Assembly (NCBI RefSeq): GCF_002775205.1
Contig: NC_036454.1
Location: 1,747,382-1,811,381 of the forward strand
Source of the DNA: Xiphophorus maculatus
Lineage: Eukaryota > Chordata > Actinopteri > Cyprinodontiformes > Poeciliidae
Direction: 5' to 3'
Length of the DNA: 64,000 nt
The notes under the pieces are model-generated. The model had not been told where the DNA came from and did no database searches. It worked only from the letters and a program-made list of their open reading frames with translations. Both the position numbers and the translations under genes were made by a program. Numbering within the stretch: the first letter of the stretch is position 1; the number at the start of each line of letters is the position of its first letter. Below, piece by piece: positions 52,767 to 64,000 of this stretch.

Positions 52767-53130
52767 CCATATTTTCAGTTGGGAAAACCAGGACACGTTG
52801 TAGCGAGGGGGGAGGGGGGGGGTCTGAAAGCGGGGAAACTCTTTTGTAAATAGTAGGTAAACATACATTTGCGCTTTCGTATGTTGTTGGCTACTGACAG
52901 CCACGCTATCTATCTTCTGATTAAGAACAGGGCTGCCCGCACTGACGCGGCTCAGGGATTACGTCACACGCAGGGCCGTGCGCAGTGCCCTAGTGCCTGT
53001 AAATATAATGGTCCAATGAAGGTAATTTAAAAAACAGGACATTTCCTCACTTTCTAAAAAAAACCCGGGACGCCCGGGACAGGACGTGAAATACGGACAT
53101 GTCCCGGGAAATACGGACGTTTGGTCACCC
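52767..53130. mobile_element. Small nested inverted-repeat element (MITE)
   Basis: GGGTGACCATATTTTC at the left and, on the minus strand, GGGTGACCAAACGTCCGTAT at the right. TACCATAA lies just outside on both sides (52749-52758 region and 53131-53138) as a probable 8-bp duplication, so hAT-like. No coding content. Confidence 0.65.
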
Positions 53131-53479
53131 TACCATAAGACATCTTTACAAGTAGTTACTGTAGTTTGCATTGCATTATGGGTAAAGTACATAGTATTAC
53201 AGTAACTTACTGTATGTTTTGAATTTGCAGTAATTTACTGTTTACACATTACAGTAGTGGTACTGTACTTATAATATACAGTAAGAATTATATTTGATTT
53301 CCAACCGTCATCATAGCTGCTTCATCGTGGTTCCCTGTTTCTGTATTTTTACTCCTTTAGTAGTTAACATATTTTTAAGGCAGAAAGAGAGCATGTACTT
53401 TTGTTTTTTTCACATCCTAGCTAACATTAATATGCAGTTTATCTAGCTACGTCATCAAGAGTGGCTTCGCTTCCAACTG

Positions 53480-54245
53480 TTTTCTGATGACGTTTGTTTT
53501 AAACTCCGAAGCTTTTCTCTCCAAGTGCAGCTCTGTCTCCGTGCTGTGGGCTCACACTGCTTCAGCTCTTCAAGACAGGTAAGAAACCACTTCTTAGAAA
53601 ACTGTTTGAAGCCAAAACCTAGTCTGGAAATGTACATTTTAGATGGAGTTAACGTAGCTTATAGCATCATGCTATCATGCTATAACTTAGCATTATAGCA
53701 TGAGCTCGTTTGTTCTGGTTAGCCTGGTAAAATAACGTTACCTTTACGTTACTAACTCTGGTGTTTTATATAACTGGCATATTGCAACGTTATAAGTTAC
53801 GTGTCTGTAAATGAGGTGAAAGAAAGGAAAATATGATGGTGTTATTTTTTGAGCTGGTTCGGAGTTAACATTAGCTAAGGTGCTAATTTTACCGCTGAAG
53901 GTTTTAGCTTGACTTTTGCCGCTTAATCTTCCTTGGGCGGCTTTGGGTTGAGATGAGCTCAGTGCTGAGTGTCTGTTAGCATTGTTGCTACATCCTTTGT
54001 ATTTATATAACCTTAACTGATAATTGATCCCCCCCCCATTTGTTTAAACCATGATCTTCCAAATGTTAAAAGTGCAGATTAGCTACGTAGGTCAGCAAGG
54101 ATGAATTTCTAACATTGTTCTTTTTTTTCTTTTCTTCAGATGACCTTTTGTTTTAACTCCCAAGCTTTTTCCCTCCAAGTGGCTGTGCAGTTCTGTCCTG
54201 CTGACTGCTAACATAGCTTCATCTCTTCAAAAGACAAGACAACAG
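53480..54245 (+). repeat. Tandemly duplicated 5' exon region
   Basis: Exon-like segment ending in CTTCAAGACAG|gtaag near 53579 and a second ending ACAAGACAACAG|gtaaaa at 54245. The sequences leading into both (TTTGTTTTAA.CTCC.AAGC, CCAAGTG.CAG) and just after (TTTGAAGCCA, TAGTCTGGAAATGTA) match. The duplication spans exon plus flanking intron and probably provides two alternative first exons. Confidence 0.75.
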
Positions 54246-54516
54246 GTAAAAAGCTCTTCAAACATATTTGAAGCCACAAAATAGTCTGGAAATGTAGAGG
54301 AGCAGCTAACCTAATCTATAACTTTGAGCTTGCTACAGCTGGTTAGCCTGCTAAAGTACCATTACATCTCCAACATAGTGTATAAGAGTCTGTAAATGAG
54401 GACAAAGGTGAAAAACATTAAAGTGGTTTCTGTTATTTTTTGAGTTTGTTCAGCCACAGTGGCAGGTGGACAAAAAAGTTAATTTCCAACCCTGGTTACA
54501 TATAAGGACTGTTCAC

Positions 54517-54792
54517 ATGTTTAAACCATGCTCCTGTAAATTTAAAGTTAAGTCAGTACTAACAGGTGCAACTATGTACAGGTGTAAATTCTGCAGCATT
54601 TGTACTTCAGAATTTACAGAATTTTGTACTCATGTGAAGAAACATCAAAACACAGCTAATTATCGGTTTGCATGTGGAAGAGAGCAATGTCCTGCTTCCT
54701 TCAGAACATTTTCCGCATTCAGGTCCCACATGCACAGGAGTCACCGCCATTGCAGAAGTCAGACTGAACACTTGTGGAATGTAATGCTTTAA
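54517..54792 (+). CDS. C2H2 zinc-finger fragment of a multi-copy fish family
   Basis: Single frame of 91 residues from the ATG at 54517. Two finger-like units: MYRCKFCSICTSEF with HVKKH, and FACGREQCPASF with HMHRSH (C-x4-C-x12-H-x4-H). I recall the same finger pair at the N-terminus of large multi-copy fish proteins, but cannot search to confirm. Here it ends at 54792 with no obvious donor, and the usual long middle region is not present. It may be a retained intron-like segment between the 5' exons and the exon at 54988, or an internally deleted copy. Confidence 0.5.
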   Translation: MFKPCSCKFKVKSVLTGATMYRCKFCSICTSEFTEFCTHVKKHQNTANYRFACGREQCPASFRTFSAFRSHMHRSHRHCRSQTEHLWNVML

Positions 54793-55003
54793 AAAATGCA
54801 TTTAGCCCCACAAACTGTCATTCACATCCGCTGTTTCAGAGTGGTAGCAGGATGTAGGGGTAAAGTCTAGTCTAGTCTCTGGGATGAGGTTCTCAAAAAC
54901 CTGTTGTAATCTGGGTGAACTGGCCCTTTAAATATAAATTACTACCAGTAATTCATATTTAAGAGAGTATTCCTTTTATGTTTTAAAGGTATCTTCCACC
55001 AAG

Positions 55004-55648
55004 ATGTCTGTTGAAATGGAAATGACCTTCCCCACTACACCAAGGGTAATCATGCTTGGTAAGAGGAATATTTTCTATCACTATAATTTTTTCGTAGCAA
55101 TGTATGTAATTGTTATGGTAGTCTGTACTTTTACTCACTAGCGTTAGCCTGACAAGGGTTTGTCTATTTTAGGAAATAGCTCGATGTCTGCAACCCGGTG
55201 GATGGTCAGTATGGAGGAGAAGGTATTTTTCCAGCCTGAGCAACTCCATGACTTTGCCAGCGTCCTTGCTGTCGTTTTTGGGTCATATTCTGTCTTCAAT
55301 CTGGAGTATCAGGAGTCGGCATCCACCACGCTGGAGATGATACAACGGTAAGTACTCTACACCAAGCCATTTATGAATTAAATTTAATGACAGTTTGACT
55401 GATGATGAAGAACCATAGCTGATTGCTGTATTGTACGTCTTCATTAAAAAATACAATTAATCTATTTTATTTCTGTTAAAAGATTCTTTGTGAGGATCAA
55501 TCCAGATGTTGGTACCAAATGCACAGCCAAAGTCGATACAAGCCGCAAGACGGGAAGTCTTGTCAAGAGGAAAGTAGTCAGTGTCAACTCCCAGATCACC
55601 ACCTTCTTCCAACAACTTGCTGAATTTGAATGGAGGACTTCCAACTAG
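55004..55648 (+). CDS. Small spliced protein, C-terminal domain of the same fish family
   Basis: Three exons (55004..55058, 55173..55347, 55483..55648) join in phase to 131 residues starting MSVEMEMTFPTTP. Recognisable blocks are VFFQPEQLHDFASVLAVVFG, SYSVFNLEYQES, MIQRFFVRINPD and FFQQLAEFEW before the stop. I recall this domain as the C-terminus of uncharacterised multi-copy fish proteins; function unknown. A donor immediately follows the stop (TAG|gtaagta), so the 3' UTR continues in another exon starting near 56305. AATAAA occurs at 56486. The upstream acceptor at 54987 links to the duplicated 5' exons. It sits inside the CACTA-like block. Confidence 0.65.
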
Positions 55649-56791
55649 GTAAGTATTTTACCAAATGTAAATGTTTATTATTTTGTTGTCTTTTCCTCCT
55701 ATCTTGCATGCTCTGACTTTACTTTAGCCTTTTTAATATGATTTTAATGATTATTTATAAATGCCATGTGATTCCTACACAATAGCCCTTTAGAGTAGCC
55801 TGCATCTTTTCTGTGTCCGTGGTAAAAAGTGGATGTCGCTGCATCTCTTAATAAATCACAGAAATGTATAAGTGTGTAGTCGTTTAAGTGTGGTGTATTT
55901 TTATACTATGCAGTTTTCAGTTTATTAGGCACACCTTTGCAGTAATCCGTCAGCACCAACAAAATGACTAAAAAGATTGTTGTACTTCATCGTCCCCTTG
56001 GGGACATTTGTAGGACGCAATCTTTTGAATTACTGAAGACTGACTGACTGCTTTTGCCATAAACAATCCAAAAACCTGAAGTGAAGCCAGTCCTGCTCAT
56101 TCTTTATGCAGCTTCTATTATCACTTCAGTCCAATTGATTTTTTTTAAACAAATTATCAACTTAATGCTGCTTTATGACAAAGATTTTATGCATGTGAAC
56201 ATTGTCACTTCAGCTTAATTTGTCAACTTCCTGTCGATTTGAAAACGTAGGTAACTTCCTGACCATCTCATGACCTCCCACATTGTCTGTCTTATTCTTT
56301 ACAGTTCAGCTTCCACAAGATGGATCCCACTGATTTTGTTTGACGAATGGAATAAAAGTTCTTCTGATGTAGGAAATGTGTTCTATGGTTTTGTTGTTTT
56401 ACAGCACATTATATTGTATTGTGACATTGTTTTTTATGACATTGCGAATATGTAAATGGATTTTATTTCTACAAATCTGCTGAAAATAAATACCTGTTAT
56501 TCACAGTACTTGGACTAAAAATTTTTTTTTAAAATTTTTTGGTTTATGGTAAAATATTCTTATATTAAAAAAATGTAAACTTTAATTTACAGTAAAACTC
56601 TGACATTATGTTGTGAAACAAGTTTACAGTAGACCAGCTTTACTATAAAATACAATTACTGTATTATACTAGAAACTACATTTACAGTAATGCAGTTATA
56701 ACTGTAAAGCACACTCAGTAAAAATGAACTGTGAAATATAACAGTAAAGGTACTGTAGAATGGTAAAATTACAATAAAAGGTCTAACAGTG

Positions 56792-58080
56792 TGCAGTATG
56801 GAGATGTTTAATGATGCGTTCATCCGGGTCTCTGACTCCTCCTGCTGAAAAATTCCCACACAGTTTGTGATTTTATGTTAAAAGTTCTTTATAGATTAAA
56901 ATGATCAATATAATTTGATGCTCTGACGTTAAACTGAGACGGAGCGGATTCTTCAGGAAAGTTTTGGATTTCACTTTGCTGAGAGTAAATCAGAGTTTCT
57001 GATGGTTTAATGAATGAAAACACTGAGTGAAGCTCTGCTTATTAAATCTAAACATGTTATAGATGATTTATTGATTGTATTTGATCAGAATGAATTGTTA
57101 TCCTGGTCTGATCAGAGATGATGAAATTAAAGAAATTAAGAGCATTAAATGGTCATTTTGTCATCAGTTCTGCTCACACAGAACTCGGATCTCGGAGGAT
57201 GGATTTATGTCAGGATGTAATAAACAGAACCAGAACCCAGAGGAACCAAGCGGTTCCGGTTCTCCTGGATCGTTTCTGTTTGTGCTGCTGTTTCCTGTCT
57301 TGGCCACTAAATGGCCTCATCAAACTTTTCCAAACTTTTTACACCAAGGACCAAAATCTCATCAGGGGTCAAAGATTATGACCTTTCAACGTGAAACTCA
57401 GAATCATTTTTATTATTTTCTTTACATTTACTCATTAATAAATCAACAAAGTGACATTTTAATGAAACAAAAGGTCTGATTTCTGTTCTGTTTCTCAGGA
57501 TTCTGGGAAATGTCCTGTTAAAGTAACGTCTTCCAGTCGCTCTGAGTGCTGCTGGACCGTCTGGGTCTCAGGCTGCATGTTGTTTTCCTGCAGTGGAGCC
57601 AGACTTTCTGGACTGAGCCAAAACCCAACGGAGCAACGGCAACATTTACAGCAACTTCAACCGTTTGGTGGGATTTGAACCTGCAGCGTGACGGCGGCCT
57701 GCGGGTCACACACCGCCTGGAGGAAGTTTTCCTTCAAAACCAAGACACAAAAACATGTTTGAATATATTTACATTATGGGAACAGAGGAAACCTTTTCAT
57801 GGTCAACATCATATTTTAACCTCATGTAAATAAAATAAGCTGATCAGACAAGCAGAGAGCATTTAGAGGAAGAAGGACATGAAGCCGGTTTCGATGTGCA
57901 AAATAAAATCAAGTAAATTGAACAAACTTTTTCTTTCAGTGGATTTTAGAAAAGTGCAGAAAGATTCGTCTGGTTTCAAAAAGTTTCAAAGTCAAGCGGA
58001 TTATTTCTACTTTCCTGATCTTAGGTCTTTAGTAATTTCTTAAGTTGTTTCACATTTCCTTTTTTTAATCCCACGTCTTA
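56792..58080. other. Stretch between CACTA-like block and the pyrimidine-rich region
   Basis: No gene recognised; short open frames without resemblance to known families. Confidence 0.55.
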
Positions 58081-58089
58081 AAACCTCTT

Positions 58090-59901
58090 TTTTTTCGTAC
58101 TCTTGATTTGTTCTTCATGTTTCTGCTGGAATTCGTTAAACTCCTCGGTTTTCTTTCTGGCTTCGTCCTCATGGATCCTCTTCATGTTTTCCCTTCAGGT
58201 TTCATTTCTGCCTCCTGGTTTTTCCTTCTCTCTTCTTCTTCTTGTTTCTTGTGTTTTTGTTTTTCTTTGTCTTCGGTTCTTTTTCATCTTGTTTTTCTTC
58301 CACCTGTTTTTGCTTTAATCTCATCTATCATCCAGTTTTCTCTGAATAATTTCATTTTCCTTTTTATTTTCTTTTTTTGGTGCAGAATTAGTTTCTCCAA
58401 ATTGTCAAGCCAGGCCTGTCCTGATAAACGATAAATCAATTAATCGTAAGACAAATTAAAACTATCGACGTCATTTCAATTATCGGCATTATCGTCTCTT
58501 CTGACCTTTTTCTCTTTCTGTTGATGACACTGAATGAAAAAAGGCTCAACTCCGGTGCTCTCCACTGACCCTCCCTTCCTCATTTCCTCAGTGTAAAGCC
58601 CAGCGCAGAGACAGATCTTAGAGCTGTCGGCCGATTGTCGGTCCATTTTTAAAACCTGACAGAGACCACACATTAGCCGACAGAAATCCTAGGTATAACG
58701 GTTCGATCGGGTTCGTTCCTGCCGTGTGGTGTCCAACAATGGGCACAAAATAATGGCTACAAGTTCAGTGAACTAATTTTAAAACCAGGCATTAATCAAT
58801 GCTTTACTACAATCTACCTGCAATGCATGTGGCTAGTGTCAGAGTAAAGTCCTGACTGAATGAAAATCATTATAAACTATTTACGTCACGTTAATGAAGA
58901 ACAGCTGAAAAGTTACCGGGTTTATCAACTGCAGTAGCATTTTCGCTCCAACTCCTCCTCTTGTCATTTCTATATTCTTTGCATGTTGAATAAACATTAA
59001 TGTTGTTTCCACATATCATCTCCGATGTCCGCTGGACTTCGGGTTGCGTCGTGTCAGCTGTTTGGGATTCCCCTCCGTAATTTCCCCTCAGAAAACACGG
59101 AGGAGAATCCGCGCTTTCTGATTGGCTGCCTGTCACATTCAACAGGCTGCGTTAAGATCCCAGTCGGGGAAAAACCCTGATTTAGATCGGAGCGGCAACG
59201 ATGATCTACCGTAACACACCACACAATCGTAGAAAGACCAACGATCTAAGATTGTTGTTAGTGTGAACTATTGCATCAGGTAGTCGATGTGCCCATCTTC
59301 TCTATTTAAATCTAATTATTACTGAAGGGCAACATAATATACAGACTTCATAATCTTTTGGTTGAATGCAGTATTTATTTCCACTTTGGCTTTATGTTGT
59401 TTAGTTTTTATCAAGTACATTTTTTGTTAATGGAGACTGAGAATCATTTTTGTTTTTGGTTGTTTTGTTTATTTTGTTTATCAGCTCCAGTGTTAAATAT
59501 TCTTTTGAAAATAAAGTGTATCTATCTTTGGCAGGAAATCACATCATTATTATGTCATTTATATTAAATCAGTGTAAAAAGGTCTTCAAACAATATTATT
59601 GTTTATCGCAATAATTTTTTGAGACAATTAATCGCTCAGCAAAATTTGCTATTGTGACAGGCTTATGTCAAGCTAATTATTTCTTTCTTCTCTTTTCATT
59701 CTCTTTCTCTCTCTCCTGATTCAGTTTTCCTCCGCTGGTTTTCTTTCTCCATTTTCTGAAGTTCTTTTGCTTTCTGTTCCCTTTCCTCTTCCAGTTTTCT
59801 GCCTTCCTGGTCTTTCTGTTTTCTCTCCTTTTCTTCTCTCTCTCCAGTTCATTCAGTTCTTCTGTTTTCTTCTTCTCCATCTCCTCCAGTATTTTCTGCA
59901 T
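58090..59901 (-). pseudogene. Lys/Glu-rich coiled-coil coding remnant split by a hAT element
   Basis: On the minus strand 59901-59677 reads LEEMEKKKTEELNELEREKK and similar charged coiled coil. Past the hAT at 58411-59665 the charged reading continues (EDEARKKTEEF, NEFQQKHEEQIK) down to 58090, with stops. It resembles the K/E-rich tails of fish GIMAP-like or related coiled-coil proteins, but composition alone cannot prove this. No globular domain is visible nearby, so I treat it as a decayed exon. Confidence 0.4.
58411..59665. mobile_element. hAT-type non-autonomous transposon
   Basis: Perfect 8-bp target duplication TGTCAAGC at 58403-58410 and 59666-59673. Ends: CAGGCCTGTCCTG left and, on the minus strand, TAAGCCTGTCACAATAG right, sharing GCCTGTC. 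Subterminal repeats (GATAAACGATAAATC, AATTAATCG; ATTGTTTATCGCAATAA) are typical of fish hAT elements. It spans 1,255 bp and no transposase frame is seen. Confidence 0.88.
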
Positions 59902-61130
59902 CTCCTTCCTAATTGTCCTAATTAGTCAGTAAAATAACTTCTCTTGTTTATTTGCTCAACTTTATTCCGCCATGTTCATCAGAAGAATACAAAGCCAGGA
60001 ACATATGATCCTGGGACAACAGTGCCCCCTGGCGGATGGACATGTAATACAAACAAAACAAAGAGGTAACAATTTCCCATTTAAAAAATAAAACACAAAA
60101 AACAAAGACATGTGTGTGTGTGTTTCTAAGACTCACGACAAAGCACAGCCTTTAAGGTTTTAGTTGGAACAGTTTCAGTGATATAATGTGAAACATTGTG
60201 TGAATTAATTATTAAACAATCCAAAGAGCCTCCAGCAGGGAGGCGGCTGATGTTCCCGTCTTTGATGGTTTTAGTTTGAGACCACAACACCTGATGAACT
60301 TTCTCAGTTTGAATCAGCTCTTTAATTGAACTGATTTCCAGGCATAAACTTTGATCTGCAACAAACTTAGTTGACTTAAGAGCAACAAGAGAGAAATGAT
60401 CAGAATCAGATTACAGTACTTCCAGCACCGAGTTCAGAAAAGAGTGTGGAAAGTCCTCCAGCTGTACTATGCGTCATATTCATATATTAGAAAATAATTT
60501 CCTAAATTAAGATTGTCTGAAGTCTTTCCCAGACACTGCTGACTGTCTGATCATCCTGTAGCTTTTCATGCTTGTCTGTAGTTCCTGACTTCATCCATGT
60601 AAAAAGGTCAAAGGTGAATGAAACTCTGTTTTTCTCCACCGTCTGAGTCAGTTCTGGGATCAGCCTCTAATGTTCTTCCTCCACTCTGAATGAGATGCTG
60701 GGTGTTTCTGTCTACAAAGTTATTTAGGAACAAACTTCCAGAAAACTGCAAAACAGTTGAAATCTAGTTCCTTTGAAAAGTCAGCCGTTAAAAGCTGTTT
60801 TTAATAACCGGTAACACAACTGGTTATGTTTTTATTGTGTAACTGCTGAAATGGGCTTTAAAAAATAAACTTAGGGCGATTCAAATCAACCTTAACGATC
60901 ATGTCTTCCCTCCGGTGGCCACTAGGGGTCTCTCTCTGAAGGGAGGCTTGATGATGTGCAGATAATAAAAATGAAGCAGAAGCTCTGATAGGAAACCGTT
61001 TAGAGCTGCAGCTCCTTCACAATAAGATCTGATTTAAAGGTGAACAAAGATGAAAACTGATACTGAAAATGATGAAATGTTTGCATTGTTATGAAATAAA
61101 AACATGAAACCAGGCAGTCTGTTCAGCACA
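59902..61130. other. Intergenic stretch left of OGDH 3' end
   Basis: No gene recognised; A/T-rich, unique-looking. Confidence 0.55.
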
Positions 61131-61136
61131 GATTTC

Positions 61137-61142
61137 TTTATT
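61137..61142 (-). terminator. ogdh: Likely OGDH polyadenylation signal
   Basis: AATAAA on the minus strand (TCAATAAAGAAATC context), about 720 bases after the OGDH stop. Confidence 0.55.
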
Positions 61143-61793
61143 GAATGAAGCAAAACAACGCAGCAGACTTCAATCCCCTAATATGAAAATAAATAAATGA
61201 TTTTTAATCTTTGTCTCTCAGAAGCTCGGATCGCCACGACTTCCTCCTCTGCTGACGATTCTTCCGGTTTCCCGCCGTCAGTTCAGCTGCGACCAGAAAA
61301 ATGACCAAACAGAAAAACTGATGGCGGCAATTTGGCACGAGATGAACGCAGACCGGCGCGGGGAGGGCGGGGCTAAATCAGCAGCGCGTGATTGGTTCAT
61401 CCCAAACATCCCCTCAGAATAATATATGATAAAATCTCAGTGATAGGCGTTACCATGGCGACTAATTACAAAGAAGAGAAGCACCACCAAACTCCCTCTG
61501 ATCTCTGCTAACGATGCTAAAGAGCCTTAAAAGCTAAAATAAAACTCAGGAGAAGCAGCAGCTCCGATCCTCTGGGTGAGCGGAGGAAACAGGAGGCGTC
61601 ACTCTGACGGGTATCTGCAGCTGGAGCGGGTGTGCGGACGGAGGGACGTGTGTGTGGAGTTCGTTGTGACGACGTTAAATCAGCCGATTTCAGAGGAAAC
61701 TTCAAACCGAAACCCAAATGTTTCTGCTGCTTCAACTTTAACTCAATAATTACTGAATTTATGGATAAATCTGATCGATTCTGCATGAATCAT

Positions 61794-61796
<3 letters not shown>

Positions 61797-61839
<43 letters not shown>
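61797..61839. repeat. (TG)n microsatellite in OGDH 3' UTR
   Basis: About 21 TG units, 20 bases after the OGDH stop codon on the gene strand. Confidence 0.96.
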
Positions 61840-61840
<1 letters not shown>

Positions 61841-61858
61841 TGAGTCCAGTGAGGCGGT

Positions 61859-64000
61859 CTACTGCTCGCTGAACGCCTCCAGGTCGAAGGCTGTGTCCAG
61901 GAAGCGCCGCAGCTCCACCAGGTGTGTGTTCTTGTTTCCGGTGGCCGGCGCCGCTGCTGGGTCTCTGCCGGCGTACCTGAGGCACAGGGAGGGGGCGGAG
62001 TCAGAGCCGGCAGCGCCGCCGGGCCGTGACCGAGGCGGCGGCGGCGCTGCACTTACCCGACGTTCTTGGCCTTGTTGATGGTGGTCCTGATGCGCGGCTT
62101 CACGTAGTCGTAGTAACCCTGGTTCTTGTGCTCCTCCTGACACCACACCAGGTCGGCGTTGGGGAAACGCTCAAACTCCGCCTTCACCTGGTCAAACGGG
62201 AACGGGGAGAGCTGCAGGGGGAGAGGGAGGGAGGGGCGGGGCTTAACGTCTGCTGGCTCAGCAAACATACCACGATTATGACTGGAAACATTGATTATTC
62301 ATTTGATTTGGTTCAGACTGCAGGAATCTCAGGCAGATTCATTTAAAGTGGGATTTAAAGAGATTTGTTTGGCTTTTTGAACTTTCAGACTCAGTTTAAA
62401 CACAAAGTTTCCCTGGATGACCGGCACCAGATCACACGCAATTTACAGAAATAATTACCTTTTCAGGCAGATTGCAAAAACTGAAAAGATCAGGGCTAAA
62501 TATGAAACATGTATTGTGGTAAACTGTCCTGAATTTCTGTGACTGTTTTGTAATTTGACTTTATTTACATGCTAACTGTACAACATCCTCCTATTTGTTA
62601 TTTTGTTGTATTTTTTTGTTCATATGTTTAGTTATGTCATTAAGATAAATAAAAATCCTGCAGTTTAACAGCATCAATGTCACGTGCTGCCCCCTGCTGG
62701 CGCCACCAGGAAACACCAACCTTCCTGCTGCGCTGTGTGATCCGTTTACTGAGGTCCGGTTGGTTCTTCTGTCTGAATCCCAAACAGATTTCACATTAAA
62801 AACTGCAGAGCGTCAGAGCTGAGGCGTTCAGTTTGACCTTTTAACCCGGGAAGGTTCTGCGTCTTCCTGAGAGCCGACCGTCTCAAAGACCGCGGCTACA
62901 AACCGTAAAACTGATTTTTATGAGTTCTGCTGTGATTATCGGCCCAGTTTGACTCAGAGTCCAGAGCAGCTGGAGGACAGAGGTCCAGGGGGTTCTGTTG
63001 GGGTCAGCGGGCCGGTCCTGGTACCTGCTCCATGCGGCTGATGGCCACTGTCTCCTCCAGGCCTCTCTTCTGCCTCTCTTTGGTCAGCTCGTAGTAAACC
63101 TTCCCGGTGCAGAAGATCAGCCTCTTCACGGCGTCGGGTCGCTGCGCCGCCGGCCCGTCGTCCGGGATCAGCCTCTGGAAGTGTGTTCCTGCATACAGGG
63201 AGGAAGAGGAGGAGCGCCGAAGGTCAGGGTGAGCAACCCGGGCTAGCGGCTAGCTGCTAGCATCAGAACCACGAGCGGCGGCGTTACCGGGCAGCATGCC
63301 GTCGAAGCTGGAGCGGGCATCGGGATGGCGCAGCAGAGACTTGGGAGTGAAAACGATCAGCTGAAGAAACAGGAAGTTCAACAGAACAGGTCAGTTTTCA
63401 AAACAAAAGCCCACACAGGAAGTGAAGGCTGCGGCCGGTACCGGCTTCCTGAAGGGCAGCAGGATCTGCCTCCTCAGAACATGGAAGTAGTTCCCAGGAC
63501 TGGAGCAGTTCACCACGATCCAGTTACAGTCGTACAGCTGCCGGACCGCCAGGTCCTCCGACAGGTTCTGGAGGACGGAACCACAGTTAGAACCGGCCGA
63601 CCCAAACACCGTACCGGTACCAGTTTGGGTTCTGTTATTAGAACCATATAATGTTTATTTCCTGTTTCCCGGTTTGAAAAACTTTGAACTTTTAATTTCA
63701 TTTCCTTTGGGATCAAAAGTGTTTTTAAATTGAACTGAACTGAACTGAACTGAACTGAACTGAACTGAACTGAACTGAACTGAACTGCCTCATTGCTGAA
63801 CTGTTCTGTAAACCTACCGGCATGACATCCGGGTCGTCGTTGCACATCTGGAGGAACCGTTCGGGCCGGGCCGAGGAATGTTCTGGACCCTGCGGAAGCG
63901 AGCGGAGCGGCGTGTTAGGAGAAGCTCTGAAGGCCGGACCTGGTTCTGGTTCTGGAGCCTCACCATGCCCTCCATGCCGTGCGGCAGCAGCAGGACGATG
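61859..64000 (-). CDS. ogdh: 2-oxoglutarate dehydrogenase E1 subunit, C-terminal part (partial)
   Basis: Thiamine-diphosphate E1 subunit of the mitochondrial 2-oxoglutarate dehydrogenase complex (TCA cycle). Seven 3' exons on the minus strand: 63964..64000 (cut by the window), 63818..63889, 63442..63567, 63288..63360, 63025..63188, 62057..62211 and 61859..61976. All phases join, giving about 248 residues of the transketolase-like C-terminal region. Blocks: [89 protein letters not shown] and [20 protein letters not shown] is preferred to OGDHL from [15 protein letters not shown] and from synteny with ZMIZ2/PPIA. Teleosts have two OGDH copies; I cannot tell which this is. One residue is odd: human KPVWYAGRDP reads KNVGYAGRDP. 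Confidence 0.96.
63732..63787. repeat. (TGAAC)n pentamer repeat
   Basis: About 11 perfect ACTGA/TGAAC units in an OGDH intron. Confidence 0.96.

Larger units (their letters stand above)
52692..56791 (+). mobile_element. CACTA/EnSpm-like block carrying a spliced gene
   Basis: Left end CACTGTTAGCCTTT at 52692; the right end read on the minus strand from 56791 is CACTGTTAGACCTTTTATT. Subterminal regions at both ends are full of TTACAGTAA/ACTGTA words (53150-53290 and 56590-56790), as in CACTA elements. No clear 2-3 bp duplication and no transposase were found. A small MITE-like element is nested at 52767-53130. The interior holds a plus-strand gene with duplicated 5' exons. Confidence 0.6.

Overview
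This is vertebrate nuclear DNA, almost certainly from a teleost fish. Genes are split into many short exons with GT-AG introns. The repeats are typical fish families (Rex1-like, L1-like, L2-like and RTE-like LINEs, Tc1/mariner, hAT, piggyBac-like, CACTA-like, tRNA-derived SINEs), and long (CA)n, (TA)n and (GATA)n microsatellites are common. Introns are unusually rich in the word CAGAACC/GGTTCTG. I suspect a cyprinodontiform, but that is only an impression. All exon maps below were built by hand from splice sites, reading phase and protein similarity.

Layout. 1-1769 (-): 5' half of TTI2, running off the left edge. 3657-14302: a 10.6-kb block bounded by inverted repeats and lying between TG repeats. 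It carries a KMT5A-like SET-domain gene (+) with a tandem array of repeated exons; a Tc1 element, itself interrupted by an L1, sits in its last intron. 15267-25110 (-): complete slc18a1 (vesicular monoamine transporter 1), with LINEs and a SINE in its introns. 26160-26983 (-): hAT fragment. 28596-31225 (+): small secreted Dickkopf-like gene with only the C-terminal cysteine domain. 32877-36030 (-): complete PPIA (cyclophilin A). 37788-49900 (-): complete ZMIZ2, with a hAT and a Rex1-like LINE in an intron. 51131-52058: piggyBac-like palindromic element. 52692-56791: CACTA-like unit carrying a small spliced gene. 58411-59665: hAT element with a perfect 8-bp target duplication. 61137-64000 (-): 3' end of OGDH, continuing off the right edge.

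The host genes form two conserved neighbourhoods. PPIA, ZMIZ2 and OGDH are neighbours on human 7p13, while TTI2 and SLC18A1 lie on human 8p. The join falls between the Dickkopf-like gene and PPIA. The host genes do not form one pathway: TTI2 stabilises PIKK kinases, SLC18A1 loads monoamines into vesicles, PPIA folds proteins, ZMIZ2 is a transcription/SUMO cofactor and OGDH is a TCA-cycle subunit. The most unusual content is the pair of transposon-like blocks that each carry an intron-containing, non-transposase gene.
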